DNA of 64,000 nt from Echinicola arenosa (lineage in GTDB: Bacteria > Bacteroidota > Bacteroidia > Cytophagales > Cyclobacteriaceae), in NCBI RefSeq assembly GCF_014841125.1, contig NZ_JACYTQ010000001.1, positions 434,001-498,000 of the forward strand, read 5' to 3'. The position numbers were made by a program, and so were the translations under genes. Shown here piece after piece: positions 9,837-18,516 of this stretch. How positions within the stretch are numbered: the first letter of the stretch is position 1; each line of letters starts with the position of its first letter. The notes beneath the pieces are model-generated. The model searched no databases. It was not told the DNA's origin and saw only the letters and a program-made list of their open reading frames with translations.

Positions 9837-10643
9837 ATGAACAAAAATAAAACCTATCTCTTGCTGGTTGTACTCCTACTGGTCGTGTTTAACACTAAGG
9901 AGCTGATGGGCCAAGACAAGTCTCTCTTTGAAAAGCGAGTCTTCATAAATCAAAAAGGCGATACACTTCTTTACCGGATCCTTTATCCAGAAAATTATGA
10001 AAGTGGCAAAGAGTTTCCCATGGTTTTGTTTCTTCATGGAGCGGGAGAACGGGGAAGTGATAATGAAAAACAACTTTCACATGGTGCCAGTCTCTTTCTA
10101 GGCCCTGACAACAGAAAAAACTATCCGGCTATCGTGGTTTTTCCCCAATGCCCTCAAGATAAATATTGGATTGACATCAGTGTGAGGCAGGAACTGTTTG
10201 GCAAAGGAGACCCTGACTTTAGCCAGTCCATTGAACGCCCTTCCAAACAGTTGGAATTGGTCAATGACCTCAGCAAAATGCTAATCAAAAATGAGAAAGT
10301 TGACAAAAAACGCCTATATGTAATGGGACTTTCCATGGGAGGTATGGGAACCTTTGAGACTTTGGGGCGCTGGCCAAAAAAATATGCCGCAGCGGTAGTC
10401 ATATGTGGTGGCGGCAACCTGTCACTTGCTAAAAAATACGCACCTCATACGGCCATTTGGATTGCCCATGGAGCAAAGGATGACATTGTCCCTCCTATAT
10501 TATCTAAAAGAGTTTACGGTGTACTAAAAGCTGAAGGTGCTGATGTAAAATACACCCTTTATCCAGAAGCCAACCATAATTCATGGGATTCCACATTTGA
10601 GGAAACTGAATTGCTGCCTTGGCTCTTTTCTAAACACAAATAA
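9837..10643 (+). CDS. exported alpha/beta-hydrolase esterase (COG4099-like)
   Basis: Serine esterase of the alpha/beta-hydrolase fold, 268 residues, with an N-terminal hydrophobic signal (YLLLVVLLLVVFNTKELMG). The oxyanion motif is PMVLFLHGAGERGSDN. The nucleophile elbow is GLSMGG (Ser166). The acid is probably Asp215 in HGAKDDIVPP, and the base His247 in EANHNSW. This set is typical of secreted phospholipase/carboxylesterase-type enzymes in PULs. It lies 58 bases after GH3 and 11 bases before the second GH144 gene, so it is probably co-transcribed. A likely job is removing ester groups (acetyl, succinyl or similar) from the glycan; that is inference, and no acyl specificity can be read. Confidence 0.82.
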   Translation: MNKNKTYLLLVVLLLVVFNTKELMGQDKSLFEKRVFINQKGDTLLYRILYPENYESGKEFPMVLFLHGAGERGSDNEKQLSHGASLFLGPDNRKNYPAIVVFPQCPQDKYWIDISVRQELFGKGDPDFSQSIERPSKQLELVNDLSKMLIKNEKVDKKRLYVMGLSMGGMGTFETLGRWPKKYAAAVVICGGGNLSLAKKYAPHTAIWIAHGAKDDIVPPILSKRVYGVLKAEGADVKYTLYPEANHNSWDSTFEETELLPWLFSKHK

Positions 10644-10654
10644 CCAAATGAATC

Positions 10655-12244
10655 ATGAATAAGAAGCAGTTACCGTTTTATCTGACCTTCTTTTTGAGCA
10701 TCATCTTGTGGGGATGTGCTGAAGAAGATAGTGCATCAGAGAGCCCTATCCTTGCAAAAGGATATGACCGCCATGTAGAGCTTCATTGGCCCAAAACCGA
10801 TGGAATCAATGATTACGAAGTTTGGGTAAGCACAGAAAACAATAGCTTCAGTAAAAGAACTACAGTTCAAGACACTATGTACATGGATTTTGTTAATGAT
10901 CTTGGCAATAACCTTACACTAAAATATAAGATTGTTGGTCTAAACGAACAGGGAGAAAATCTGGAAATTGGTACTACCCAGGCTAATACCATGGATTTCT
11001 CAGATGAAGAACTGATCAATATGGTAGAATATTATACTTTCCGTTATTTCTGGCAAGGTGCTGAACCTACTTCGGGAATGGGGCCTGAACGAATCCATAT
11101 CGATGGTGACTATCCACAAAATGATCAATCTGTCGTAACCACCGGAGGAACAGGCTTTGGTATTTTCGGAATTATAGCGGCCATGGACCGAGGCTGGATC
11201 ACAAAAGAGCAAGGCGTTGCCCGGTTTGACAAGATGGTAAGCTTTCTTGAAAATGCAGATCGTTTTCATGGGGTATGGCCTCATTGGATCTATGGAGAAA
11301 CTGGCAAAGCCAGATCCTTTAGTGACAAGGACAATGGTGGAGACTTGGTCGAATCAGCCTTCCTAATGCAAGGTCTTCTGGCCGTTCGTGAATATTTCAA
11401 AAACGGCAATGAAAATGAAAAAAACCTGGCCAACCGAATAGATCATTTATGGAAAACCATGGAGTGGGATTGGTATACCCAAGGAGGTCATGATGTCCTT
11501 TATTGGCATTGGTCACCTACGCATGAATGGGAAATGGATTTCCCACTGGAAGGATATAACGAATGCCTGATTACTTACATTCTTGCTGCCTCCTCTCCTA
11601 CACACAGCATTCCCGCTTCCGCCTATCATAAGGGTTGGGCAAGAAGTGGTGGCATCAATACCGATGTAGAGGCATATGGATATCCTCTTCACCTCAAGCA
11701 CAATGGATCCGAAGCGATGGGAGGGCCATTGTTCTGGGCCCATTACTCCTACTTAGGCCTTAATCCAAAAGGATTAACCGATCAGTATGCCAACTATTGG
11801 GAAGAAAATAAAAACCATACCTTAATCAACAGGGCTTGGTGTGTGGAAAACCCCAATGACTACAAAGGCTATGGAAAAGATCTGTGGGGATTGACAGCGA
11901 GCTATACCACAACAGGTTATGCTGCCCACAGACCAGGAGGTGACCTTGGGGTAATTTCACCAACTGCCGCACTTTCGTCTATTCCATACACTCCAGAGGA
12001 ATCTCTAAATGTGATCAAAAACCTTTATTACAACTATGGAGAAAAGGTATTTGGTCGCTATGGTTTCTATGACGCCTTGAGTCCAGAAAATGATTATTAT
12101 CCCAAAAGGTACCTAGCCATAGACCAAGGCCCTATTGTGGCCATGATCGAAAATTACCGATCCGGTTTGGGGTGGAAGCTATTTATGGGGGCTCCTGAAA
12201 TCCAGGAAGGGTTGAAGAAACTGGGTTTTGAAAGCAATCCTTAA
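10655..12244 (+). CDS. second GH144-type glycanase, lipoprotein
   Basis: 529 residues. Lipoprotein signal (MNKKQLPFYLTFFLSIILWGC, Cys21). Residues about 30-115 form one FN3-like beta domain (KGYDRHVELHWPKTDGINDYEVW). The GH144 catalytic domain occupies about 120-525: YYTFRYFWQGAEPTSGMGPER, TTGGTGFGIFGI, DNGGDLVESAFLMQGLL, YWHWSPTHEWEMD, PLFWAHYSYLGLNP, LWGLTASY, ISPTAALSSIPYTPEES, LAIDQGPIVAMIENYRS. It differs from the first copy in accessory domain (one FN3-like instead of two Ig-like) and has an insertion-like HIDGDYPQND segment after the first motif. This suggests a division of labour, for example endo versus exo (sophorohydrolase-like) action; both modes are described for GH144. The mode here is not readable. 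Confidence 0.88.
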   Translation: MNKKQLPFYLTFFLSIILWGCAEEDSASESPILAKGYDRHVELHWPKTDGINDYEVWVSTENNSFSKRTTVQDTMYMDFVNDLGNNLTLKYKIVGLNEQGENLEIGTTQANTMDFSDEELINMVEYYTFRYFWQGAEPTSGMGPERIHIDGDYPQNDQSVVTTGGTGFGIFGIIAAMDRGWITKEQGVARFDKMVSFLENADRFHGVWPHWIYGETGKARSFSDKDNGGDLVESAFLMQGLLAVREYFKNGNENEKNLANRIDHLWKTMEWDWYTQGGHDVLYWHWSPTHEWEMDFPLEGYNECLITYILAASSPTHSIPASAYHKGWARSGGINTDVEAYGYPLHLKHNGSEAMGGPLFWAHYSYLGLNPKGLTDQYANYWEENKNHTLINRAWCVENPNDYKGYGKDLWGLTASYTTTGYAAHRPGGDLGVISPTAALSSIPYTPEESLNVIKNLYYNYGEKVFGRYGFYDALSPENDYYPKRYLAIDQGPIVAMIENYRSGLGWKLFMGAPEIQEGLKKLGFESNP

Positions 12245-12374
12245 GCTCATGTTTACATGACCTCATTATTAATCCGCCCATTTTGCAAAAGGAAAATAAT
12301 TCTCTTTAAAACTAAAAAATACTATTGGGCTAAAGAGTCATACCTGATTTATCTGAAAGGCAAAAACAATTGAC

Positions 12375-14180
12375 ATGAATAAGTTAAGCTTTATAATTGC
12401 TTCTACACTATTAGTTATCAGTTCTACTATAAGAGCACAGGAAATAGTACCACAAACTTATTGTAACCCGTTGGATATCGATTATACCTATATGGTCTAC
12501 AATTCAGCTAGAAACATCTCTTACCGTTCCGGTGCAGATCCAGCTGTAGTTGAATTCCGAGGTGAGTATTATATGTTTGTCACCCGTTCCTTTGGCTATT
12601 GGCATTCCACCAACCTGGTCACCTGGGATTTCATTAAACCCCAGCAGTGGTTTTTTGAAGGGAGCAATGCCCCTACCGCCTTTAATTATAAAGATTCTTT
12701 GGTATACTTTGCCGGGGATCCTGCGGGCTATGGCAGTATTCTTTATACAGATGATCCCAAAAGCGGTAAATGGACGCCAACAGCTTCGATTTCCAATAAT
12801 ATCCAAGATTCAGAATTATTTATTGATGACGATGGAAAATCCTACCTGTACTGGGGCTCATCCAATGTCCATCCTATCCGGGTGAAGATGCTGGATAAAG
12901 ATGACCGATTTCTTGAAACTGGCGTGAGAAAAGAATTGATCAACCTTGTTGAGGAAGAGCACGGCTGGGAACGGTTTGGAGAAAACAACTTTCACCCTAC
13001 CCTAAAAGAAGGCTATATGGAAGGCGCCTCCATGACCAAGCACAATGGTAAGTACTATTTGCAGTATGCCGCCCCAGGAACACAGTTCAATGTTTATGGT
13101 GACGGGGTTTATATCAGCGATTCCCCACTTGGCCCTTTCACCTATATGAAAAACAATCCCATGAGCTTTAAACCAGGGGGCTTCACCAATGGAGCAGGAC
13201 ATGGTATTACCGTGAAACAAACCAATGGCCAATACTGGCATTTTGGCACCATGGCTTTAGCTTCAAATTCCCACTGGGAACGACGTCTTTGTATGTTTCC
13301 CACATACTTTGATGATGAGGGCCTGATGCATTCCAACACCCATTATGGTGATTATCCCCGCTATGCTCCCAACCACCCCACAAAAGCCGGTGAACACTGT
13401 GGGTGGATGTTACTTTCCTACAAAGGGAAAACTACCGTCTCCTCCTCAAAACAGCAAATAAAAAAAAGCACCTCAACAGATGATGAAGTTGAAATAACTG
13501 AAATGCCTTTGGAAAAAAGTGATGACGGGGAAATTTTATCAAAAGTACTGACCGATGAAAGTCCGAAATCATTCTGGGTCGCTGAAGCCAATGATGACCA
13601 ACAATGGGTGGAAATTGAAATGTTAAACCCAGGAAAAATATATGCTTTTCAGCTGAACTTTCATGACCATGAATCGGGGATCTATACGCGTACCGAAGGG
13701 TTGAGACACCGCTTCACCATAGAAGTTTCAGCAGATGGTCAAAATTGGAAAACCGTGGTGGATAGAAGCAAAAGTTACCAAGACACGCCCAATGCCTATA
13801 TAGTGCTCAGCCAAGCTGTGGAAGGTAAATATGTACGCTATAATAATATCGAAGTACCAGGAAACAACTTTGCCTTGTCTGAAATAAGGGTATTTGGCTT
13901 AGGTTTTGGAAAAAAGCCAAGCTCAGTAAAGGGCTTTATGGTGGACAGGGAAGAAGATCGCAGGGATGTTTCTTTGTCATGGAGACCAGTTAAAGGTGCC
14001 CAAGGTTATAATATTAAATGGGGAATTGCACCTGATAAACTTTACCAATCCTGGTTGGTGTATGACACAACCGAACACTTCATGCGATGCCTTGACCGGG
14101 ACACCCAATATTATTTCTCGATTGAATCCTTCAATGAAAACGGAATATCCGAAAAAACAGAGGTTCTTGAAGTGAAGTAA
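12375..14180 (+). CDS. GH43-family glycosidase with F5/8-type C and FN3 domains
   Basis: 601 residues with signal peptide (MNKLSFIIASTLLVISSTIRA). The five-bladed propeller catalytic domain covers about 28-350. Its triad can be placed: general base Asp55 (RSGADPAVVEF), pKa modulator Asp145 (NIQDSELFIDDDG) and acid Glu216 (GYMEGASMTK). Residues about 380-515 form an F5/8-type C (discoidin) carbohydrate-binding domain (QWVEIEMLNPGKIYAFQLNF ... GKYVRYNNIEVPGNNFALSEI). Residues about 520-600 form an FN3 domain. GH43 enzymes act on arabinofuranosyl, xylosyl or galactosyl links, so this gene does not fit a plain glucan and suggests a side-chain-bearing substrate. The 130-base gap upstream is the largest within the operon; a small hairpin (TCATGT-TT-ACATGA, near 12247-12260) lies there. 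Subfamily and sugar are unknown. Confidence 0.85.
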   Translation: MNKLSFIIASTLLVISSTIRAQEIVPQTYCNPLDIDYTYMVYNSARNISYRSGADPAVVEFRGEYYMFVTRSFGYWHSTNLVTWDFIKPQQWFFEGSNAPTAFNYKDSLVYFAGDPAGYGSILYTDDPKSGKWTPTASISNNIQDSELFIDDDGKSYLYWGSSNVHPIRVKMLDKDDRFLETGVRKELINLVEEEHGWERFGENNFHPTLKEGYMEGASMTKHNGKYYLQYAAPGTQFNVYGDGVYISDSPLGPFTYMKNNPMSFKPGGFTNGAGHGITVKQTNGQYWHFGTMALASNSHWERRLCMFPTYFDDEGLMHSNTHYGDYPRYAPNHPTKAGEHCGWMLLSYKGKTTVSSSKQQIKKSTSTDDEVEITEMPLEKSDDGEILSKVLTDESPKSFWVAEANDDQQWVEIEMLNPGKIYAFQLNFHDHESGIYTRTEGLRHRFTIEVSADGQNWKTVVDRSKSYQDTPNAYIVLSQAVEGKYVRYNNIEVPGNNFALSEIRVFGLGFGKKPSSVKGFMVDREEDRRDVSLSWRPVKGAQGYNIKWGIAPDKLYQSWLVYDTTEHFMRCLDRDTQYYFSIESFNENGISEKTEVLEVK

Positions 14181-14213
14181 ATAAGAGAAGCTGTATAAAG
14201 AATCGAGAAAAAA

Positions 14214-15806
14214 ATGAGAAGATTGAATATTATATTATCACTTTTAGTAGTGCTAATTTTTTCACAAGCCCATGCCAGTAATAACTTCCAAGTAAAAGGC
14301 TATGACAGTCATGTGGAACTGACCTGGGATCATGATAACAGTGTAGACATTTACCGAATTTATGCCTCCACAGGATCAGGCGAAGACTTCCTATTGCGCG
14401 GTGAAACAAATGAAGACCATTACCTCGACTTTGTAACTGATTTAGGAAGGAATATTACACTTACCTATAAATTAATCCCAGTTGTAAATAATGAGGAAAA
14501 GAAGGCCTTGGAGTCAAAAACTGTCTCTGTTCGTGATTTTACCGATGAAGAGTTGCTGGATATGGTACAGCAATATACCTTCCGCTACTTTTGGGATTTT
14601 GGAGAACCCAATACAGGCCTATCTCATGAACGTACACACAGCAAACAAGGAAATATTGTTACTATTGGCGGAAGTGGATTTGGTGTAATGGCCATTATTG
14701 TAGGCGCCGAAAGAGGTTGGATAAGTCGAGAACAGGCTGTTGACAAATTATTACATGCCACAGACTTTTTACAAAACACAGACCGATTTCATGGCATGTG
14801 GGCCCATTGGTACAATGCTGAAACCGGCACTGTCCGTGAGTTTGGAAAAATGGACAATGGAGGCGATATCATAGAAAGTGCCTTTATGATGCAGGGGCTG
14901 CTTACGGCGAAACAATATTTCAATGAGGACAACAATAAAGAAGCCCAATTGCGTGATCGCATCACCCATCTTTGGCACGAGATGGATTGGAAATGGTATA
15001 CCAACGGCGGCAACCATTTGATCTGGCATTGGTCTCCCGATTACGGATTTGAAAAAAACCATGGTATACGGGGATATAATGAATGCCTGATAGCCTATAT
15101 TTTGGGCGTTTGTTCCCCTACAAACCCCATTCCTGTAGAAGCCTATCATGAAAGCTGGGCTGGCTGGGACAACCCCAACTTTGCTAACTATACTGAATAC
15201 TTTGGCATGGTGCTTCCTCTGGGCAACAAACGATGGTACGGTGGCCCCTTGTTTTTTGCCCATTACTCTTATTTGGGACTTGATCCTCGCGGTCTATCTG
15301 ACAAATACGCCAACTATTGGGTGCAAAACAGAAGACATACCCTCATCAACCGGGCCTATTGCATCGATAATCCTTATGGCTATCCTGGCTATGGCGAGGA
15401 CTTTTGGGGACTTACCGCAGGCGATCGCGTACCGGAAGGATATTCAGCCCATGCACCTGGCTATATCCGCGATCAAGGGACGATCACGCCTACAGCAGCC
15501 CTTTCATCCATGCCCTATACCCCAGATGAATCGATGAAAGTATTGAAAAACTTGTACCGAAATTACGGAAAAGAGCTATGGGGACCTTATGGCTTTTATG
15601 ATGGTATCAACCTAAGTGTATCGGATGTTCCCGAGGAACAAGTTCGGAAAACCTATATCGGTATCGACCAAGGCCCCATCATCATTATGATAGAGAATTA
15701 CCGTTCGGGTCTGCTTTGGGAAAACTTTATGAAAAATGAGGATATCCTCAATGGACTTAATCGATTAGGGTTCAAACGCCACGGAAAAGAAATCAGTACA
15801 AATTAA
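14214..15806 (+). CDS. third GH144-type glycanase, exported
   Basis: 530 residues. Signal peptide (MRRLNIILSLLVVLIFSQAHA) with no lipobox, so this copy is probably periplasmic or released, unlike the two lipidated paralogues. An FN3-like N-terminal domain, about 25-110 (KGYDSHVELTWDHDNSVDIYRIY), is close to that of the second copy. The GH144 domain spans about 115-520: YTFRYFWDFGEPNTGLSHER, IGGSGFGVMAI, DNGGDIIESAFMMQGLL, WHWSPDYGFE, GGPLFFAHYSYLGLDP, FWGLTAGD, ITPTAALSSMPYTPDES, IGIDQGPIIIMIENYRSGLLW. It lies 33 bases after GH43 and 14 bases before the sulfatase. Differences in localisation signals among the three copies suggest sequential work at the surface and in the periplasm (inference). 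Confidence 0.87.
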   Translation: MRRLNIILSLLVVLIFSQAHASNNFQVKGYDSHVELTWDHDNSVDIYRIYASTGSGEDFLLRGETNEDHYLDFVTDLGRNITLTYKLIPVVNNEEKKALESKTVSVRDFTDEELLDMVQQYTFRYFWDFGEPNTGLSHERTHSKQGNIVTIGGSGFGVMAIIVGAERGWISREQAVDKLLHATDFLQNTDRFHGMWAHWYNAETGTVREFGKMDNGGDIIESAFMMQGLLTAKQYFNEDNNKEAQLRDRITHLWHEMDWKWYTNGGNHLIWHWSPDYGFEKNHGIRGYNECLIAYILGVCSPTNPIPVEAYHESWAGWDNPNFANYTEYFGMVLPLGNKRWYGGPLFFAHYSYLGLDPRGLSDKYANYWVQNRRHTLINRAYCIDNPYGYPGYGEDFWGLTAGDRVPEGYSAHAPGYIRDQGTITPTAALSSMPYTPDESMKVLKNLYRNYGKELWGPYGFYDGINLSVSDVPEEQVRKTYIGIDQGPIIIMIENYRSGLLWENFMKNEDILNGLNRLGFKRHGKEISTN

Positions 15807-15820
15807 AAAATCAGACCGTT

Positions 15821-17461
15821 ATGTGGCCAATAAAAAATATAAATACAGCAATATTGACAATCATGCTTGCTAGTTCAAGCGTGATGCTCTCCTGTAAGGA
15901 CAATTCAAAGCAAGAGAAAAGACCGAATATTGTCTTTATCATGAGTGATGATCATGCCTATCAAGCGATCAGTGCGTATGATAACACATTGATCAATACG
16001 CCTAATATTGACCGAATTGCCAAAGAAGGTATGCTATTCACAAATGCTTCGGTAACCAACTCCATTTGTGCTCCCTCCCGCGCAACGATATTGACGGGAA
16101 AACACACGCATATGCATGGAAAAGTCGACAACGTTTTTCCGTTTGACACGACCAATGTGACCTTCCCACAGCTTCTCCATGATGCTGGCTACCAAACTGC
16201 CATGTTTGGGAAACTCCATTTTGGGAATAATCCCAAAGGATTTGATGAGTTCAAAATCCTTCCTGACCAAGGGGATTATTATAATCCAGAATTTATCACC
16301 AATAAGGGGGATACTACCATTATGGGCTATGTAACGGATATCATTACCGACTTGACCCTTGATTGGTTTGATAACAGAAGGGATGAAGACAAGCCTTTTA
16401 TGTTGTTTTATCTCCATAAGGCACCTCACCGGGAATGGTTGCCTGCCCCTCGGCATTATAAGGAATTTACTAAAAAGACTTTCCCTGAACCTGCCACCCT
16501 ATTTGATGATTACAAAGGTCGGGGCACTGCAGCTAAGGAAGCAGAAATGAATATCAGAGAACATATGACCGTTTCTGCTGACAATAAGATCTACCCCGAA
16601 ATTGCCAAGGAGCTAGGTATTGAAGAGCCATCCGAATGGGGGTATAATGTCTTCAAAAGCAAATATGGTAGATTTACCGAAGCACAAAAAGCCGAATGGG
16701 ATGCCATATATGGACCAATCAACGAGGAGTTTAAAAAGCAATACCCTTCCATGAGTGAAGAAGATTTCATGAGATGGAAATACCAAAGGTACATGCAGGA
16801 TTATCTGGGCACGATAGCCGCAGTAGATGAAAATGTAGGCCGCCTTATGGATTACCTCGATGAAAACGGGTTAAGCGAAAACACCATTGTGGTGTATACT
16901 TCAGACCAGGGTTTTTATTTGGGTGAGCATGGCTGGTTTGATAAGCGTTTTATTTATGATGAATCCTTCAAAACACCCCTATTGATAAAGTGGCCAGAAA
17001 AAATTGAGGCAGGGAGTAAAAATAATGTTATGGTACAAAACCTTGACTTTGCGCAAACATTTCTTGAAGCAGCAGATGTGAAAGCACCAGCCGATATGCA
17101 AGGAGAAAGCCTGATGCCGCTATTAGAAGGACAGCCGGAAAAATGGACCCGAGAGGGTGTTTATTATCATTATTATGAATATCCAGGTTTCCACATGGTC
17201 AAACGCCATTATGGCATTGTAACGGAAGATTATAAGTTGGCACATTTTTACTATGATATCGATGAGTGGGAACTATATGACCGCAAAAAAGACCCCATGG
17301 AAATGAACAATGTTTACGATGATCCTGCTTATGAAAAAGTGGTTAAGGAGCTTAAAGAAAAGCTCAAGAAGCTTCGCTTAAAATATAAAGACTCCGAAGA
17401 ACTAGATCAGCACTTTATACAGAAATATAAAGATCGCGGCATTATCAAAAGTGACCTTTAA
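15821..17461 (+). CDS. S1-type formylglycine-dependent sulfatase, lipoprotein
   Basis: 546 residues. Lipoprotein signal ending VMLSC (Cys25). Sulfatase signature 1 is complete: CAPSRATILTGK, where Cys83 would be oxidised to formylglycine and Arg87 is conserved. Metal and catalytic motifs are RPNIVFIMSDDHAY (Asp43/44), YTSDQGFYLGEHGWFDKRF and TPLLIKWP. The C-terminal subdomain is intact (ELYDRKKDPMEMNNVY). Full length for the S1 family. It removes sulfate esters from sugars; activation needs a formylglycine-generating enzyme or anSME, and none is in this window. It is the last gene of the PUL operon, 14 bases after GH144 and followed by a strong terminator. A sulfatase is unexpected for a plain beta-1,2-glucan, so the target may be sulfated or carry another sulfatase-family-cleavable group. 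Confidence 0.92.
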   Translation: MWPIKNINTAILTIMLASSSVMLSCKDNSKQEKRPNIVFIMSDDHAYQAISAYDNTLINTPNIDRIAKEGMLFTNASVTNSICAPSRATILTGKHTHMHGKVDNVFPFDTTNVTFPQLLHDAGYQTAMFGKLHFGNNPKGFDEFKILPDQGDYYNPEFITNKGDTTIMGYVTDIITDLTLDWFDNRRDEDKPFMLFYLHKAPHREWLPAPRHYKEFTKKTFPEPATLFDDYKGRGTAAKEAEMNIREHMTVSADNKIYPEIAKELGIEEPSEWGYNVFKSKYGRFTEAQKAEWDAIYGPINEEFKKQYPSMSEEDFMRWKYQRYMQDYLGTIAAVDENVGRLMDYLDENGLSENTIVVYTSDQGFYLGEHGWFDKRFIYDESFKTPLLIKWPEKIEAGSKNNVMVQNLDFAQTFLEAADVKAPADMQGESLMPLLEGQPEKWTREGVYYHYYEYPGFHMVKRHYGIVTEDYKLAHFYYDIDEWELYDRKKDPMEMNNVYDDPAYEKVVKELKEKLKKLRLKYKDSEELDQHFIQKYKDRGIIKSDL

Positions 17462-17544
17462 ATTAATTGCTGGAATCATAAACCTGATTGAATGCGCATT
17501 GTGAACTCCTGATTATTAATTATAAAATCTGTCGATTCTTTCTA

Positions 17545-17586
17545 CAAGCAGGAACTATTTGTAACAAATAGTTCCTGCTTGTTTCT
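17545..17586 (+). terminator. strong rho-independent-type terminator closing the PUL
   Basis: Perfect 17-bp inverted repeat: arms 17545-17561 and 17565-17581 around the loop TAA, followed by TTTCTCT. It lies about 85 bases after the sulfatase stop and marks the end of the PUL transcript. It may also terminate the converging remnant gene on the other strand. Confidence 0.85.
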
Positions 17587-17841
17587 CTAACAATTCAACA
17601 AAAATCCTTTCATTTTTCAAAATCACCAATTTCATAAAATTACCCCTGCTTTTTTCAGCAAAGTACAAATAAGGAAGCCTTACCTTCAATATGCTGAAGA
17701 ATTTTGCAGAATTCATCAGAATGATCAACTCTCCAAATCCAACATGAATCTCCCAACTTCAATAAATTGCCACTTGCTCCTAATTTCAAAGGCTTATGGA
17801 GTGATCGCAAAATACAAGTACAATCAAAAGCCACTTAACGT
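17587..17841. other. AT-rich non-coding stretch after the PUL
   Basis: Together with 17462-17586 this makes a 380-base gene-free region between the sulfatase and the broken outer-membrane gene on the - strand. Apart from the terminator at 17545-17586 I see no ORF, RNA motif or clear promoter. It probably includes the decayed 3' flank of the pseudogene. Confidence 0.5.
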
Positions 17842-18410
17842 TTAAAATCGGTACCCCAATCCAAATTGCACTCCAAACTCCGTTAATTTTTGATGATTAG
17901 TGTCTTTTTTGAATGGAATGACAGCGTGGCGTTTAAAATTTGGATTGATAAAAATCAAAAACTTATCGAAATCGTATTTTCCACCAAGCCCTAAGCTATA
18001 ACCAACTCCGGATTGGGAATCTATCCAATTGTCATTGTCACTAGTTTCAAAGTCCAATATGGGTCCACCATTGACGAATAGATATTTCCAAAACACATAA
18101 TGGGCATTAAAGGCCACAGAAACAACACTCATTTCCTTGTAATAAGGTTCTGTTGGTTCGCCACTGAACGCTGGTGTAATCATAACATCATTTAGGAATA
18201 ATTGACTCCAGTCTCTATTAAAAAGCCATCGAAAAGCTCTTTTAAATACTTTATACCAAATTCTTTGAAACTGGAATTATCATAACTTCCTCCACCATCT
18301 TGTGGTGACCTTAATAACTTTGCATCTGACACCCCATAATACACCCTAAATTCATTGGTGTTTTGGGCTATGGTCTATGTCACCATAACAGTAATTGCTT
18401 TCAAATGCAT
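17842..18410 (-). pseudogene. broken outer-membrane beta-barrel protein gene (nonsense codon plus frameshift)
   Basis: The open part, 17842-18183, reads like the C-terminal strands of a small Bacteroidota outer-membrane beta-barrel: VAFNAHYVFWKYLFVNGGP, GVGYSLGLGGKYDFDKFLIF, ending VQFGLGYRF. Continuing upstream on the same strand, another frame (18410 to 18192) reads TIAQNTNEFRVYYGVSDAKL, a segment with SPQDGGG, then FGIKYLKELFDGFLIETG and VNYS, the N-terminal half of the same kind of protein. The two frames join at about 18193 by a missing base (TCC-TA-AAT where TCC-TTA-AAT or similar is expected). In addition a TAG at 18375-18377 interrupts the putative signal peptide (MHLKAITVMVT-stop-TIAQ). 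The gene therefore has two independent lesions. A sequencing error could explain the frameshift but hardly both. Confidence 0.8.
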
Positions 18411-18516
18411 GATTTATTTGCGCTCTTAGTTTAAATGAAAAGTGAAATATATCTTTTAGCCGTATTTAATTCAAACAATCTTAAGACAAAAAGCAGCCAT
18501 TTTCCTAAAACCCAAA

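Noticed and set aside
15821-17461. Sulfatase gene as a phosphoglycerol-transferase-type (MdoB/OpgB) enzyme acting on substituted cyclic glucans
   Set aside because: It has the complete CxPSR formylglycine signature, which phosphoglycerol transferases lack, so a true S1 sulfatase is the better call.
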